Shown here piece after piece: positions 1 through 6,791 of a stretch of 6,930 bases of DNA; the first letter of the stretch is position 1; the number at the start of each line of letters is the position of its first letter. Origin of the DNA: UBA10183 sp041653835. GTDB taxonomy: Bacteria; Omnitrophota; Gorgyraeia; Gorgyraeales; Gorgyraeaceae. A program made the translations under genes and the position numbers. Location: positions 1 to 6,930 of the forward strand of contig JBAZEP010000059.1 in the NCBI GenBank assembly GCA_041653835.1, in the 5' to 3' direction. The notes beneath the pieces are model-generated. The model saw only the letters and a list, made by a program, of their open reading frames with translations. It was not told where the DNA came from and ran no database searches.

Positions 1-592
1 CCGTGATCTCAAGCTCTCCCCTGTCGGAAGGCTTGAGGGTTTTTATTATATCGAATACCTTCCTGTCGTACATGTAAATACCTGTAACGGCGTAGCTGGA
101 TTTTGGGTGTTTGGGTTTTTCCGCTATTCCTACGATGCGCTTGCCTTTTATCTCAGCTACCCCGAATCTCTCGGGATCGCTTACTTTTTTAAGAAGGATC
201 TTGGCGCCTTTTGACTGCCTGGAAAAATCACCCACGTGACGCTTGATAGATCTTTCTATAAGGTTGTCTCCCAGGATTACTACGATTTTATCATTATCCG
301 CGAAATGCTCCGCGAGCCTGAGCGCCTCGGCTATACCGCCCTCGCCCTTTTGATAAGTGTAATTTATCGCCTTTAGGCCGAATTCCGAGCCATTTCCCAA
401 AAGCCTCAGGAATTCTCCGGCGTGGTTCCCGCCCGTAACTATAAGGATATCTTTTATGCCCGCGTCCACAAGCGCCTGTATGGGGTAATATATCATAGGC
501 TTCCCGTATACGGGAAGCAGGTGTTTATTCGTTATGCGTGTCAATGGCTCGAGCCGCTTGCCTAAACCGCCCGCCAGTATCACACCTTTCAT
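1..592 (-). CDS. rmlA: RmlA-type glucose-1-phosphate nucleotidyltransferase, 3' end cut by window edge
   Basis: This gene lies on the minus strand and starts at ATG 592-590. It is open to the window edge, giving 197 codons plus one base and no stop. The N-terminus MKGVILAGGLGKRLEPLT is the nucleotide-binding signature of sugar-1-phosphate nucleotidyltransferases. It is followed by NKHLLPVYGKPMIYYP (residues 22-37), typical of glucose-1-phosphate thymidylyltransferases. The metal-binding LGDN is at 107-110, EKP at 158-160 and VTGIYMYD at 169-176. In this family the enzyme joins dTTP and glucose-1-phosphate to give dTDP-glucose, the first step to dTDP-rhamnose and other deoxysugars, in the cytoplasm. 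GGAGG at 603-599 lies inside the end of the preceding epimerase gene, and the two genes are 3 bases apart, so they are probably co-transcribed. The missing C-terminus prevents telling the roughly 240-residue form from the 290- or 350-residue forms. UTP use instead of dTTP cannot be excluded. Confidence 0.9.
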   Translation of the reverse strand, partial: MKGVILAGGLGKRLEPLTRITNKHLLPVYGKPMIYYPIQALVDAGIKDILIVTGGNHAGEFLRLLGNGSEFGLKAINYTYQKGEGGIAEALRLAEHFADNDKIVVILGDNLIERSIKRHVGDFSRQSKGAKILLKKVSDPERFGVAEIKGKRIVGIAEKPKHPKSSYAVTGIYMYDRKVFDIIKTLKPSDRGELEIT

Positions 593-595
593 ATC

Positions 596-1042
596 TCACC
601 TCCGCCAGTCGTATGGTATATCGTTGTCAAACGCGTCCAGGCGGTACTCGTCCGGCGCTTTATAGTTATAAGGCATGGTGGGGACATTGATGACCATCGC
701 CTCTTGAGCGCTGACGCATTTGAAACCATGATATACGAGTTTAGGTATCTTAACAAGTATCGGATTATCCAGAGAAATTATAAAATCGTTCACTTCTTTA
801 TAAGTAGGGGAATCTTTCCGGCTGTCATATAAAGCCAGCCTCATCACACCCGATATGCATGTAAAATGATCATCCTGCAATTTATGGTAGTGCCATGCCT
901 TTGTCACGCCCGGATACGCGGTAGTCATGTACACCTGCCCGAATTTCTCGAAAACAGGCTCATCCGAACGCAGTATTTCCATGAGCCTCCCTCTTTCATC
1001 AGGTATTATCTTTAATTTTTTTATTTTTACGCCGTCTATCAT
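596..1042 (-). CDS. short RmlC-type sugar-nucleotide epimerase (dTDP-4-dehydrorhamnose 3,5-epimerase family)
   Basis: This predicted cupin-fold protein has 148 residues. The family epimerises dTDP-4-keto-6-deoxyglucose at C3 and C5 on the way to dTDP-rhamnose. Support includes DERGRLMEILR at 15-25, WHYHKLQDDHF at 50-60 (the region carrying the family's active-site histidine), the turn ISGVMRLALYD at 63-73, IPKLVYHGF at 99-107, and the family-like ending DNDIPYDW at 139-146. It is shorter than classical RmlC (about 180 residues) and matches the compact branch, in which substrate and product are less certain. The frame stays open upstream to an ATG at 1183, but that extension lies wholly inside ugd. 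The ATG at 1042-1040 is preferred because it overlaps the ugd stop as ATGA, has a Shine-Dalgarno four bases upstream, and gives a normal family N-terminus. A 3,4-ketoisomerase role is an alternative. It is probably cotranscribed with ugd and the RmlA-type gene. Confidence 0.88.
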   Translation of the reverse strand: MIDGVKIKKLKIIPDERGRLMEILRSDEPVFEKFGQVYMTTAYPGVTKAWHYHKLQDDHFTCISGVMRLALYDSRKDSPTYKEVNDFIISLDNPILVKIPKLVYHGFKCVSAQEAMVINVPTMPYNYKAPDEYRLDAFDNDIPYDWRR

Positions 1043-2334
1043 ATATTCCTTCCCATGGAAACATATTTGAAACCGAGCTTGCGCATTTCCATTGGCTTGA
1101 AGATATTGCGCCCGTCTATTATTAAAGAATGTTTCAAGAGCTTCTTTACGCGGCTCAGTTTCATGTTCTTGAACTCTTTCCATTCCGTCAGTATCAGGAG
1201 CGCGTCGCTGTCCCTGGCGGCCTCATAAAGGTCCTTACAGAAAGTCACGCCTTTTAAAACGCCCTTTGCCTTTTCCATGGCTTTGGGGTCATACGCCTTT
1301 ATCCTGGCGCCGTTACGCATAAGGGAATTTATTATATCTATCGCGGGCGCGAAGCGTATATCGTCTGTGTCGGGCTTGAACGAAAGTCCGAGCACGCCTA
1401 TGGTCTTATCTTTTATTATCCATATCTCTTTTTCTATTTTTTTGAGAAAAACCTGCTTCTGGTGTTCGTTGACTTTTCTGACGGCTTTTAAAATACTGAG
1501 ATCATACCCGACCTTATCCGAGATATGTATAAAGGCGTCCAGGTCTTTGGGAAAACAAAAACCGCCGTAACCTATGCCGCTTTTCAGGAAACTGGCGCCT
1601 ATCCTTTTGTCCAGGCCTATGCCATGGCTTACCCTGTCCACATCTGCGCCTGTTCTCTCGCAAATATTGGCGATGGAGTTTATGAAAGATATCTTCATGG
1701 CGAGGAAAGAATTCGACGCGTGTTTGATGAGCTCCGCGCTTCTTATATCCGTAGCCACTATCTCGGCTTTTATGGGCCTGTATAACTTCGTAAGCAGGCT
1801 CGCCGCTTTTTTGCTTCCCACGCCTACCACTATCCTGTCCGGCCGCATAAAATCTTCTATGGCGGTGCCTTCTTTCAGGAATTCAGGGTTAGATGCCACA
1901 TCAAAACCTATGCCTTTTTTGTTATTAATCCTGACAGTATGCTCGATCCATCTCCCTGTCTCGACAGGCACGGTGCTTTTCTCTACTATAAGCCTGTAAG
2001 AAGGCATGCTCCTCGCTATCCTGGCGGCTACATTCTCGACATGCGAAAGATCCGCCTCCCCGCCGTATTTAGGAGGCGTGCCCACACAGATAAAGATGAT
2101 CAGGGATTTTTTTACGGCGTATTCGATACTATCCGTAAAAACCAGCCTGCCTGACCTGACATTTTTCCTGACCAGTTGAGCAAGGCCTTTTTCGAAAAAA
2201 GGCATTTTGAGTTTTTTTAGGAGCGCTATTTTCTCAGGATCGTTGTCCACGCAAATTACCTCATTCCCAAGTTCCGCGAAACAGGCGCCTGTGACTAAGC
2301 CGACATAGCCTGCCCCGATAATCGCTATATTCAT
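1039..2334 (-). CDS. ugd: UDP-glucose 6-dehydrogenase
   Basis: The 431-residue protein is full length for the UDP-glucose/GDP-mannose dehydrogenase family. It oxidises UDP-glucose twice with NAD to UDP-glucuronate, a precursor for acidic surface polysaccharide, glucuronate- or xylose-containing glycans, and LPS modification. The N-terminal Rossmann domain has the NAD motif GAGYVG (7-12), the acidic residue D30 after the second strand, and ICVGTPP (82-88). Substrate and catalytic motifs follow: EKSTVPVETG (118-127), NPEFLKEGTA (149-158), KHASNSFLAMK (204-214), and GYGGFCFPKD (255-264) with the catalytic cysteine at 260. The C-terminal UDP-binding domain includes GLSFKPDTDDIR (316-327) and DGRN (407-410). 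All key residues appear intact. AGGAG at 2344-2340 is five bases before the ATG. The gene overlaps the next one by four bases. UDP-glucose is the best substrate guess; related family members act on UDP-ManNAc or GDP-mannose, but the overall pattern is that of Ugd. Confidence 0.95.
   Translation of the reverse strand: MNIAIIGAGYVGLVTGACFAELGNEVICVDNDPEKIALLKKLKMPFFEKGLAQLVRKNVRSGRLVFTDSIEYAVKKSLIIFICVGTPPKYGGEADLSHVENVAARIARSMPSYRLIVEKSTVPVETGRWIEHTVRINNKKGIGFDVASNPEFLKEGTAIEDFMRPDRIVVGVGSKKAASLLTKLYRPIKAEIVATDIRSAELIKHASNSFLAMKISFINSIANICERTGADVDRVSHGIGLDKRIGASFLKSGIGYGGFCFPKDLDAFIHISDKVGYDLSILKAVRKVNEHQKQVFLKKIEKEIWIIKDKTIGVLGLSFKPDTDDIRFAPAIDIINSLMRNGARIKAYDPKAMEKAKGVLKGVTFCKDLYEAARDSDALLILTEWKEFKNMKLSRVKKLLKHSLIIDGRNIFKPMEMRKLGFKYVSMGRNI
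1047..1051 (-). promoter_or_regulatory. Shine-Dalgarno site that sets the epimerase start
   Basis: AAGGA, read on the minus strand, lies four bases before the ATG at 1042. It sits within the last codons of ugd. Together with the ATGA stop/start overlap it favours the short 148-residue epimerase over the 195-residue reading that begins at 1183, and suggests translational coupling to ugd. Confidence 0.6.
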
Positions 2335-2351
2335 AATGACTCCTATTTTAC

Positions 2352-2410
2352 TTCTCGACTCTCCGCCTGCGGCGGATCGCTCGAAGAATATTGTTCGAGT
2401 TTGTCGAGAA
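2352..2410. repeat. nested inverted-repeat element that can fold as a three-way junction
   Basis: Three nested or adjacent inverted repeats fill most of the lptD-ugd gap. The closing arms TTCTCGAC (2352-2359) and GTCGAGAA (2403-2410) pair over 8 bases. Inside are a 6-base-pair hairpin, TCCGCC (2362-2367) with GGCGGA (2371-2376) around a 3-base TGC loop, and a second 6-base-pair hairpin, CTCGAA (2380-2385) with TTCGAG (2394-2399) around an 8-base loop that itself contains the palindrome AATATT. Only a few bases are unpaired at the junction. The fold is available to both DNA strands and to RNA. One end abuts the lptD stop codon at 2413-2411, and the other lies seven bases from the ugd Shine-Dalgarno. 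There is no U-tract for an intrinsic terminator. It resembles dispersed intergenic palindromic elements of the REP or MITE type, but no second copy is visible in this window. Confidence 0.7.
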
Positions 2411-4513
2411 CTACTTAGGATGCGGGTAATAGTTCTTAAAATCGAACGGCACTTTGGGCGAGGCTTTCAGTTTCATGACCATCCAGAACGTTATGCCCCC
2501 GTCCCTGCTGGAACTAAGGCTCGCCTCAGCCAGCCAGCAATGCAGATCCTTTATAACGGTAATCTCCCTGTCTTTGAACCTGTTCACTAATTTATGCCCG
2601 TTATCCTCTACCTCTTTCAGGTCATACCTTCCTAATACCCTGTACGCCCATTCATTGTTTAATTTATAAAATAATTCCGAGGTAAGCTCGGTTATCTTAT
2701 TCTGCTCATACCTGGAACCGAAACCTAACTGCCAATCGTCCGACTTATTGATATATAAGTCCGTATTCCATGTCTGGAAATCCTTTGTATCCGGGTCGTA
2801 CCGCGTATCGGATTCGAACCTCAGCCATTTAAAAGGAGTAAGTTCAAGGTCTCCTATTACATTCGAGAACTGACTGCCGCGGCCCTCGGGCTTATAAAGA
2901 TAATCGCCTGTTATCAACAAATATCCCAGGTCAACCGTCTTAAGACTGCCGCCCATCATGCGTTTGGTCTGGAACCTGTTTTCCAACCCAAGGGTAAACG
3001 CGCTCTTCTGGTCTATGGCGTCTATATCGTCGAATTGCCCGAGTTCCGATGGATCGATCGACGGCTGGTGGATATACCTGTATTCAACCGTGGGAGTGAC
3101 TATATGATGGAGTTTATTGAAATCGACCCCCAGGAATCTGCCCGAGGCCTCGTATGTCCTGGAAAATTTTGTGCTCAGGTCCACGCCGGTATAAAAAGCC
3201 GTCCTGAGCTCATCTTCCTCCCCGTTCAATCCCCGGCTGTAAATCGTGTCTCTTGAACCTACAAAAGGCGCCACGCTCAGGAAATCAACAAGTTTAAGCG
3301 GCGCGGTGAATTTATTATACGTATCGAACCTCATGACGTTCAGATCATCCGCGTTGTCGCTCGTCTTTTTATTCAGGCTGGTAAAGGTAGTGTCTGTTTT
3401 AAAATAAAGCGGCAGGTCAAAAAGCCTCTGGTCTTTAAGGTTGAACCTGGTTTCGGGAAGCCGTTCGGTAACATCCTGGAAATGGTTGACCCTTTTACGC
3501 GCCAGGACGCTCAGGGAATATTCAGGCTGCCTGTCCAAAGCGTAAATATAAGACTCGGGGGATGCCTCTCTTTCGTATTCTTCCCTGTAAAAATAATCCT
3601 TTATCATGGTAGCGTCGCTCATGCGGTGGTATTCCATGATAGCCATTGCCCGGTCATTGATATCCCAGCGATGGCGCGCCTGTATCCTGTATCTCTCTTC
3701 CTCGCCTTTAACCGGCTCGTTCCTGTCCACGTCCCGTTGATTTGTGTAATATGTCCTTAAAAGCCCTGTGCCGAAACCATCCAGATAATATTTATAATCA
3801 AGGCCTTCCGCCAATCCCCACTTAGACCTCTCGTCCAGCCTCAATGTGAGGCTGCTTTTATCGTCGAACTCATACCTGTAGCTGTTTAACGCGAACGCGC
3901 CCCATTTGCTTTTGCTTCCAGGAATAACGTGTATGGTGGGCCAGCCGCTTGTTTTTAAGTTAAAATTATATTTCGGCAGGTACGCTATCGGCGTATTTCC
4001 GACCTTGACCGCGACATCGCTGGCGGAAACCTTGCCGTCAGCCGGATCGATCATAATAGTCTTAGCCGCTATTTTATAATGAGGCTTCAGGAGCCCGCAG
4101 CTTGTCATATATCCGTTCATGATCTTGTAAGCGCTGTTTGAGAGAAGTTCTATCTTGTCCCCGAACGCGTACCATTCCCCGGACTTTGCCCTGGCCTTCA
4201 GGATGGCCCCGACCTTTGTGTTGAAATTATATGTTATCTTTTCGCCTTTCAGCTCACTTCCCTCAGTTTGCATAACGACATTGCCTTCAGCCTCCGCGTC
4301 CTTTGTCTCGCTGTAAACAATTATCCTGTCGCAGGTAAGCCTGATGCCTTCGTAGTCGATAGTGACATTGCCTTTGCCGACCACTTTTTTTTCCTTTGGG
4401 AAAAATTCCACCTGGTCGCCGTTAACCTCTATCGGCTTATCCCCCGCGGCAAAACAAGCTCCGCAAAATAAAAATAACGTCAGAAATATGCAAAAACCTG
4501 TAAATTTAATCAT
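2411..4513 (-). CDS. lptD: LPS-assembly outer-membrane protein LptD
   Basis: LptD is the outer-membrane beta-barrel that receives LPS from the periplasmic Lpt bridge and inserts it into the outer leaflet. The 700-residue protein starts with a Sec signal peptide (K3, hydrophobic 4-18, likely cleavage after A22). An OstA/LptA-like beta-jellyroll domain follows at about 26-150, with VNGDQVEFFPKEKKVVGKGN (30-49) and TSCGLLKPHYKIAAKTIMI (137-155). The rest is rich in alternating aromatic and charged strands typical of the barrel. It carries the family landmark HHIVTPTVEYRYIHQPSIDP (469-488) and a C-terminal DLHCWLAEASLS (656-667). Cysteines expected in the mature protein are C61, C139 and C659. 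It is somewhat shorter than E. coli LptD (about 780 residues). The ATG directly abuts the stop of the ROK kinase gene, with GAAGG at 4524-4520 six bases upstream, so the two genes are probably translated from one mRNA. LptE, the usual plug partner, is not in the window. The stop codon touches the inverted-repeat element downstream. Confidence 0.92.
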   Translation of the reverse strand: MIKFTGFCIFLTLFLFCGACFAAGDKPIEVNGDQVEFFPKEKKVVGKGNVTIDYEGIRLTCDRIIVYSETKDAEAEGNVVMQTEGSELKGEKITYNFNTKVGAILKARAKSGEWYAFGDKIELLSNSAYKIMNGYMTSCGLLKPHYKIAAKTIMIDPADGKVSASDVAVKVGNTPIAYLPKYNFNLKTSGWPTIHVIPGSKSKWGAFALNSYRYEFDDKSSLTLRLDERSKWGLAEGLDYKYYLDGFGTGLLRTYYTNQRDVDRNEPVKGEEERYRIQARHRWDINDRAMAIMEYHRMSDATMIKDYFYREEYEREASPESYIYALDRQPEYSLSVLARKRVNHFQDVTERLPETRFNLKDQRLFDLPLYFKTDTTFTSLNKKTSDNADDLNVMRFDTYNKFTAPLKLVDFLSVAPFVGSRDTIYSRGLNGEEDELRTAFYTGVDLSTKFSRTYEASGRFLGVDFNKLHHIVTPTVEYRYIHQPSIDPSELGQFDDIDAIDQKSAFTLGLENRFQTKRMMGGSLKTVDLGYLLITGDYLYKPEGRGSQFSNVIGDLELTPFKWLRFESDTRYDPDTKDFQTWNTDLYINKSDDWQLGFGSRYEQNKITELTSELFYKLNNEWAYRVLGRYDLKEVEDNGHKLVNRFKDREITVIKDLHCWLAEASLSSSRDGGITFWMVMKLKASPKVPFDFKNYYPHPK

Positions 4514-5413
4514 TTATGACCTTCGCGCAAGCAGCGAGGAGCCGATAATGCCGGCGTCCATCCCGAGTTTCGCGCTGACTATTTTTACGTGCCTCGCCTG
4601 GTCTTTCATGGCGCGTTCTTTTATTTCCCGCCTGAGAGGCGCCAGGATAAATCTCCCGGCCCTGCTTACCCCGCCGCCAATGACGATCTTATCCGGATTC
4701 AGGAGGTTGACTACGCCCGTGAGCGCCGTGCCTAATTTCTCCGCGACATCCGTCCAGATAGCTATGGCTTTTTTGTTGCCGGACCCCGCCAGGGCGCTGA
4801 CCCTCTCAAGGGTAATATCTTTTCCGAACGCGCCTTTGGCCCTTTCTAGTATATATCTATTACCTATGTATCTTTCAAGGCAGGCAATACCGCCGCAATT
4901 ACACAGAGGCCCGGTCTCATTGATAGGTATATGGCCTATCTCACCCGCGCACATCGAACCGCCCCTGTAAAGCTTCCTATTTATTATAATGCCTCCGCCG
5001 ACTCCTGTGCCGAGCGTAACACAAACCAGGTTATCACAGCCTTTGCCGGCGCCAAACACGAACTCGCCCAGAGTCATGGCGTTTACGTCGTTATCAAGTT
5101 CTACCCTCATGCCAAGCTTTTTTTGCAATATGGCTTTAAGGGGAGTCTCTTTCCATCCTTTTATATTGGGAAAATAATGTACAATGCCTTTCCTGGAATC
5201 TACCGGGCCGGGCACACCAATGCCTACGCCGGAAATTTTGCCAGGCGACCGCTTGAGCATATCTTTTACGCTGGTTACAATGGAATTTATGAGAAGGGCT
5301 TTTCCTGGATCAGCAGGCGTGCCTGTCTTTCGCTTAAAATAGACCTTGCCCCTGCCATCCACAAGACCTATCTTTATGAACGTTGCCCCAAGGTCGATAC
5401 CTATAGCTTGCAT
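4514..5413 (-). CDS. ROK-family sugar kinase (glucokinase-like)
   Basis: The 299-residue cytoplasmic protein is a complete ROK-family member that phosphorylates a hexose with ATP; glucose or an N-acetylated amino sugar is most likely. The N-terminal phosphate motif IGIDLGATFIKIGLVD is at 4-19. GIGVPGPVD is at 64-72. The catalytic region is LDNDVNAMTLGE (106-117), with D109 the expected base. TLGTGVGGGI is at 133-142 and AGEIGHIPI at 156-164. The zinc motif CNCGGIACLE (171-180), with H161, C171, C173 and C178 as expected ligands, is intact. The second nucleotide-binding segment NPDKIVIGGGVS is at 239-250. There is no N-terminal DNA-binding helix-turn-helix, so this is a kinase and not a ROK repressor. 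The start is fixed by the family N-terminus, although no good Shine-Dalgarno precedes it. It is transcribed just ahead of lptD with no gap. Substrate cannot be read from the sequence. Confidence 0.92.
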   Translation of the reverse strand: MQAIGIDLGATFIKIGLVDGRGKVYFKRKTGTPADPGKALLINSIVTSVKDMLKRSPGKISGVGIGVPGPVDSRKGIVHYFPNIKGWKETPLKAILQKKLGMRVELDNDVNAMTLGEFVFGAGKGCDNLVCVTLGTGVGGGIIINRKLYRGGSMCAGEIGHIPINETGPLCNCGGIACLERYIGNRYILERAKGAFGKDITLERVSALAGSGNKKAIAIWTDVAEKLGTALTGVVNLLNPDKIVIGGGVSRAGRFILAPLRREIKERAMKDQARHVKIVSAKLGMDAGIIGSSLLARRS

Positions 5414-5421
5414 AGCTATTT

Positions 5422-5450
5422 ATATTACATTAAGTTAGGAGAGATTGCAA
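5422..5450 (-). promoter_or_regulatory. candidate sigma70-type promoter for the ROK kinase-lptD unit
   Basis: Read on the minus strand, TTGCAA (5450-5445) and TAATAT (5427-5422) are separated by 17 bases. Each matches the sigma70 consensus at 4 of 6 positions, including TTG of the -35 and TA...AT of the -10. A start about seven bases after the -10 would fall at or next to the kinase ATG at 5413, giving a very short or absent leader. This agrees with the lack of a Shine-Dalgarno there. An overlapping TATAAA is a possible alternative -10 but lacks a matched -35. The call rests on motif matching only. Confidence 0.4.
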
Positions 5451-5462
5451 ATACTTTTTGGC

Positions 5463-5506
5463 GCTTAAGGCCACATTTGCGACACTGTCTTAAATGTAGC
5501 CTTAGC
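5463..5506 (-). other. long imperfect hairpin overlapping the diguanylate cyclase stop codon
   Basis: The arms 5506-5492 (GCTAAGGCTACATTT on the minus strand) and 5478-5463 (AAATGTGGCCTTAAGC) pair over about 15 positions with one bulged base. They surround a 13-base loop that contains a further small GAC/GTC repeat. In minus-strand RNA the single mismatch becomes a U-G wobble, whereas in plus-strand RNA it would be a C-A clash. This fits an RNA structure made with the minus-strand genes. The stem includes the TAA stop of the cyclase gene. No U-tract follows, so it is not a textbook intrinsic terminator. It may protect the mRNA 3' end, slow the polymerase, or mark a transcript end before the candidate promoter at 5450. 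Confidence 0.5.
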
Positions 5507-6791
5507 AGACGCGGTTGCGGCCTTTTTCTTTGGCTTTATAGAGCGCCCTATCCGCTGTCTCTATAAGGGTGTCCTCGTCCACCCCGTCTTCCGGAAAAAC
5601 GCTGATGCCTATGCTGATAGTGATGGAAACTTTTTCATCGTATGCCTTGAACACAGAATGCTCTACGCTGGAACGCAGACGTTCCGCCGCGAGGAGCGCG
5701 CCTTCCCTGGATATCCCCGCCAGCACTACGCTGAATTCCTCCCCGCCGTATCTTCCTATTATATCAATCTCGCGGAGGGTGGATTTCAGGACCAACGCTG
5801 TTTCTCTCAATATGACGTCTCCCACGAGATGCCCGAATTTATCGTTCTTTTCCTTGAAATAATCCAGGTCTATCATAAGAAAAGACATAGCGGATTTCCT
5901 GCGCATTGACCTCCGTATTTCCTCCCTGAACCTCTCGAGGAAATACCGCCTGGTAAATACCTCAGTAAGCGAATCCGTTATCGCCATGTCCTGGACTTTT
6001 TTATACAGGATGACTTTCTGGAGCTGTATCGCGAACTGCCCGGCCAAGATCAGGAAATTTTCAAAATACATCCTGGGGATATTTTCGATATATAAGATGC
6101 CGGCTATTTTTTCTTCGGACACAAGAGGTATGCCTATCAGCGTATCAAAATCTTTTATGATCGAAAGCCTTTTTGAATAAGGTGAATCGTCGGCCTGCGA
6201 GATAAGGACATCTTTCCCTGACTCGAATATAGCGTCTATGAGTTCCCTGTCGAAATTATCAGGCGCCGCCTTGGCATAAGACCTGCCCAGCTCTATCTCA
6301 TAAATAGAGTCTATCTGGTCTTTACTACCTTTCAGGAATACCAGCCTCGCGAGCCTGAACCTGAATGTTTTCTTAAGGACCGAGGAAAATATATCGAAGA
6401 TGTCTTCAAATGTAAGGCAGGCGGACATGTCCTTGGAGATCTCATATAAAGATGATACCTGCTGGGTCTTTCTCTCTATTTCAAGGTTGGATTCCAGCTG
6501 TTTTTTATCGGCGTCCATGAGATTATCGTAAGATTTCTTTACCGATTCGAACTCGTTGCGCATAACGGATTTATAGACGCTGAAATTCCTCTTGAACTTT
6601 TCCGCTATAAAAGGGATGGCGTTAAAGAACACTATGAACACAACCGTCTCGTACGATATGTGCCTGAACTCCGCCGCGAGCACACCCGCGCTTATCAGTA
6701 CGGCCGCCCACACTGACCGCCGGAATTCCGCCCTGTAGCTCATAACCAGGATAAACATATAAAGAATAAAATAAATAAATGGATTCATCAT
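5502..6791 (-). CDS. membrane-anchored GAF-GGDEF diguanylate cyclase
   Basis: The 429-residue protein should condense two GTP into c-di-GMP at the inner membrane. Three hydrophobic segments at about 4-18, 27-41 and 47-63 form a compact anchor. A charged, helical and probably coiled-coil stretch at 70-112 leads to a GAF-like sensor domain at about 113-262. The GGDEF domain follows: ITDSLTEVFTRRYFLERF (271-288), MIDLDYFKEKNDKFGH (306-321) with the metal-binding D308, and the active-site loop RYGGEEF (347-353). ISIGISVFPEDG (392-403) and ADRALYKAKEKGRN (413-426) complete it. R340 and D343 form an RxxD motif exactly five residues before GGEEF, the inhibitory site for product feedback. All catalytic residues are present, so it is predicted active. 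The GAF ligand is unknown. Two ATGs occur in tandem (6791 and 6788) with only a weak GAG ahead, so the exact start is uncertain by one codon. The first ATG directly follows the stop of the preceding GGDEF gene. Confidence 0.92.
   Translation of the reverse strand: MMNPFIYFILYMFILVMSYRAEFRRSVWAAVLISAGVLAAEFRHISYETVVFIVFFNAIPFIAEKFKRNFSVYKSVMRNEFESVKKSYDNLMDADKKQLESNLEIERKTQQVSSLYEISKDMSACLTFEDIFDIFSSVLKKTFRFRLARLVFLKGSKDQIDSIYEIELGRSYAKAAPDNFDRELIDAIFESGKDVLISQADDSPYSKRLSIIKDFDTLIGIPLVSEEKIAGILYIENIPRMYFENFLILAGQFAIQLQKVILYKKVQDMAITDSLTEVFTRRYFLERFREEIRRSMRRKSAMSFLMIDLDYFKEKNDKFGHLVGDVILRETALVLKSTLREIDIIGRYGGEEFSVVLAGISREGALLAAERLRSSVEHSVFKAYDEKVSITISIGISVFPEDGVDEDTLIETADRALYKAKEKGRNRVC

Noticed and set aside
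1043..1183. N-terminal extension of the epimerase reading frame by 47 codons
   Set aside because: It lies entirely within the ugd coding sequence, has no family similarity, and the ATG at 1042 has a Shine-Dalgarno and an ATGA overlap.
1277..2154. Several plus-strand reading frames opposite ugd
   Set aside because: They are antisense to a fully conserved dehydrogenase, with no family signature or convincing start signals.
2335..2410. Intrinsic terminator after lptD
   Set aside because: The hairpins have no U-tract on either strand, and the arrangement is a branched three-way junction, so it is reported as a repeat element.
4447..4460. Possible lipoprotein signal (cysteine at residue 20) in LptD
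   Set aside because: The residues before C20 do not fit a lipobox well, and LptD proteins normally use signal peptidase I; cleavage after A22 is more likely.
4362..5566. Long plus-strand reading frames of about 200 codons opposite the ROK kinase and the start of lptD
   Set aside because: They are antisense to genes with clear catalytic motifs, have no recognisable domain, and overlap each other in different frames, so they are shadows.
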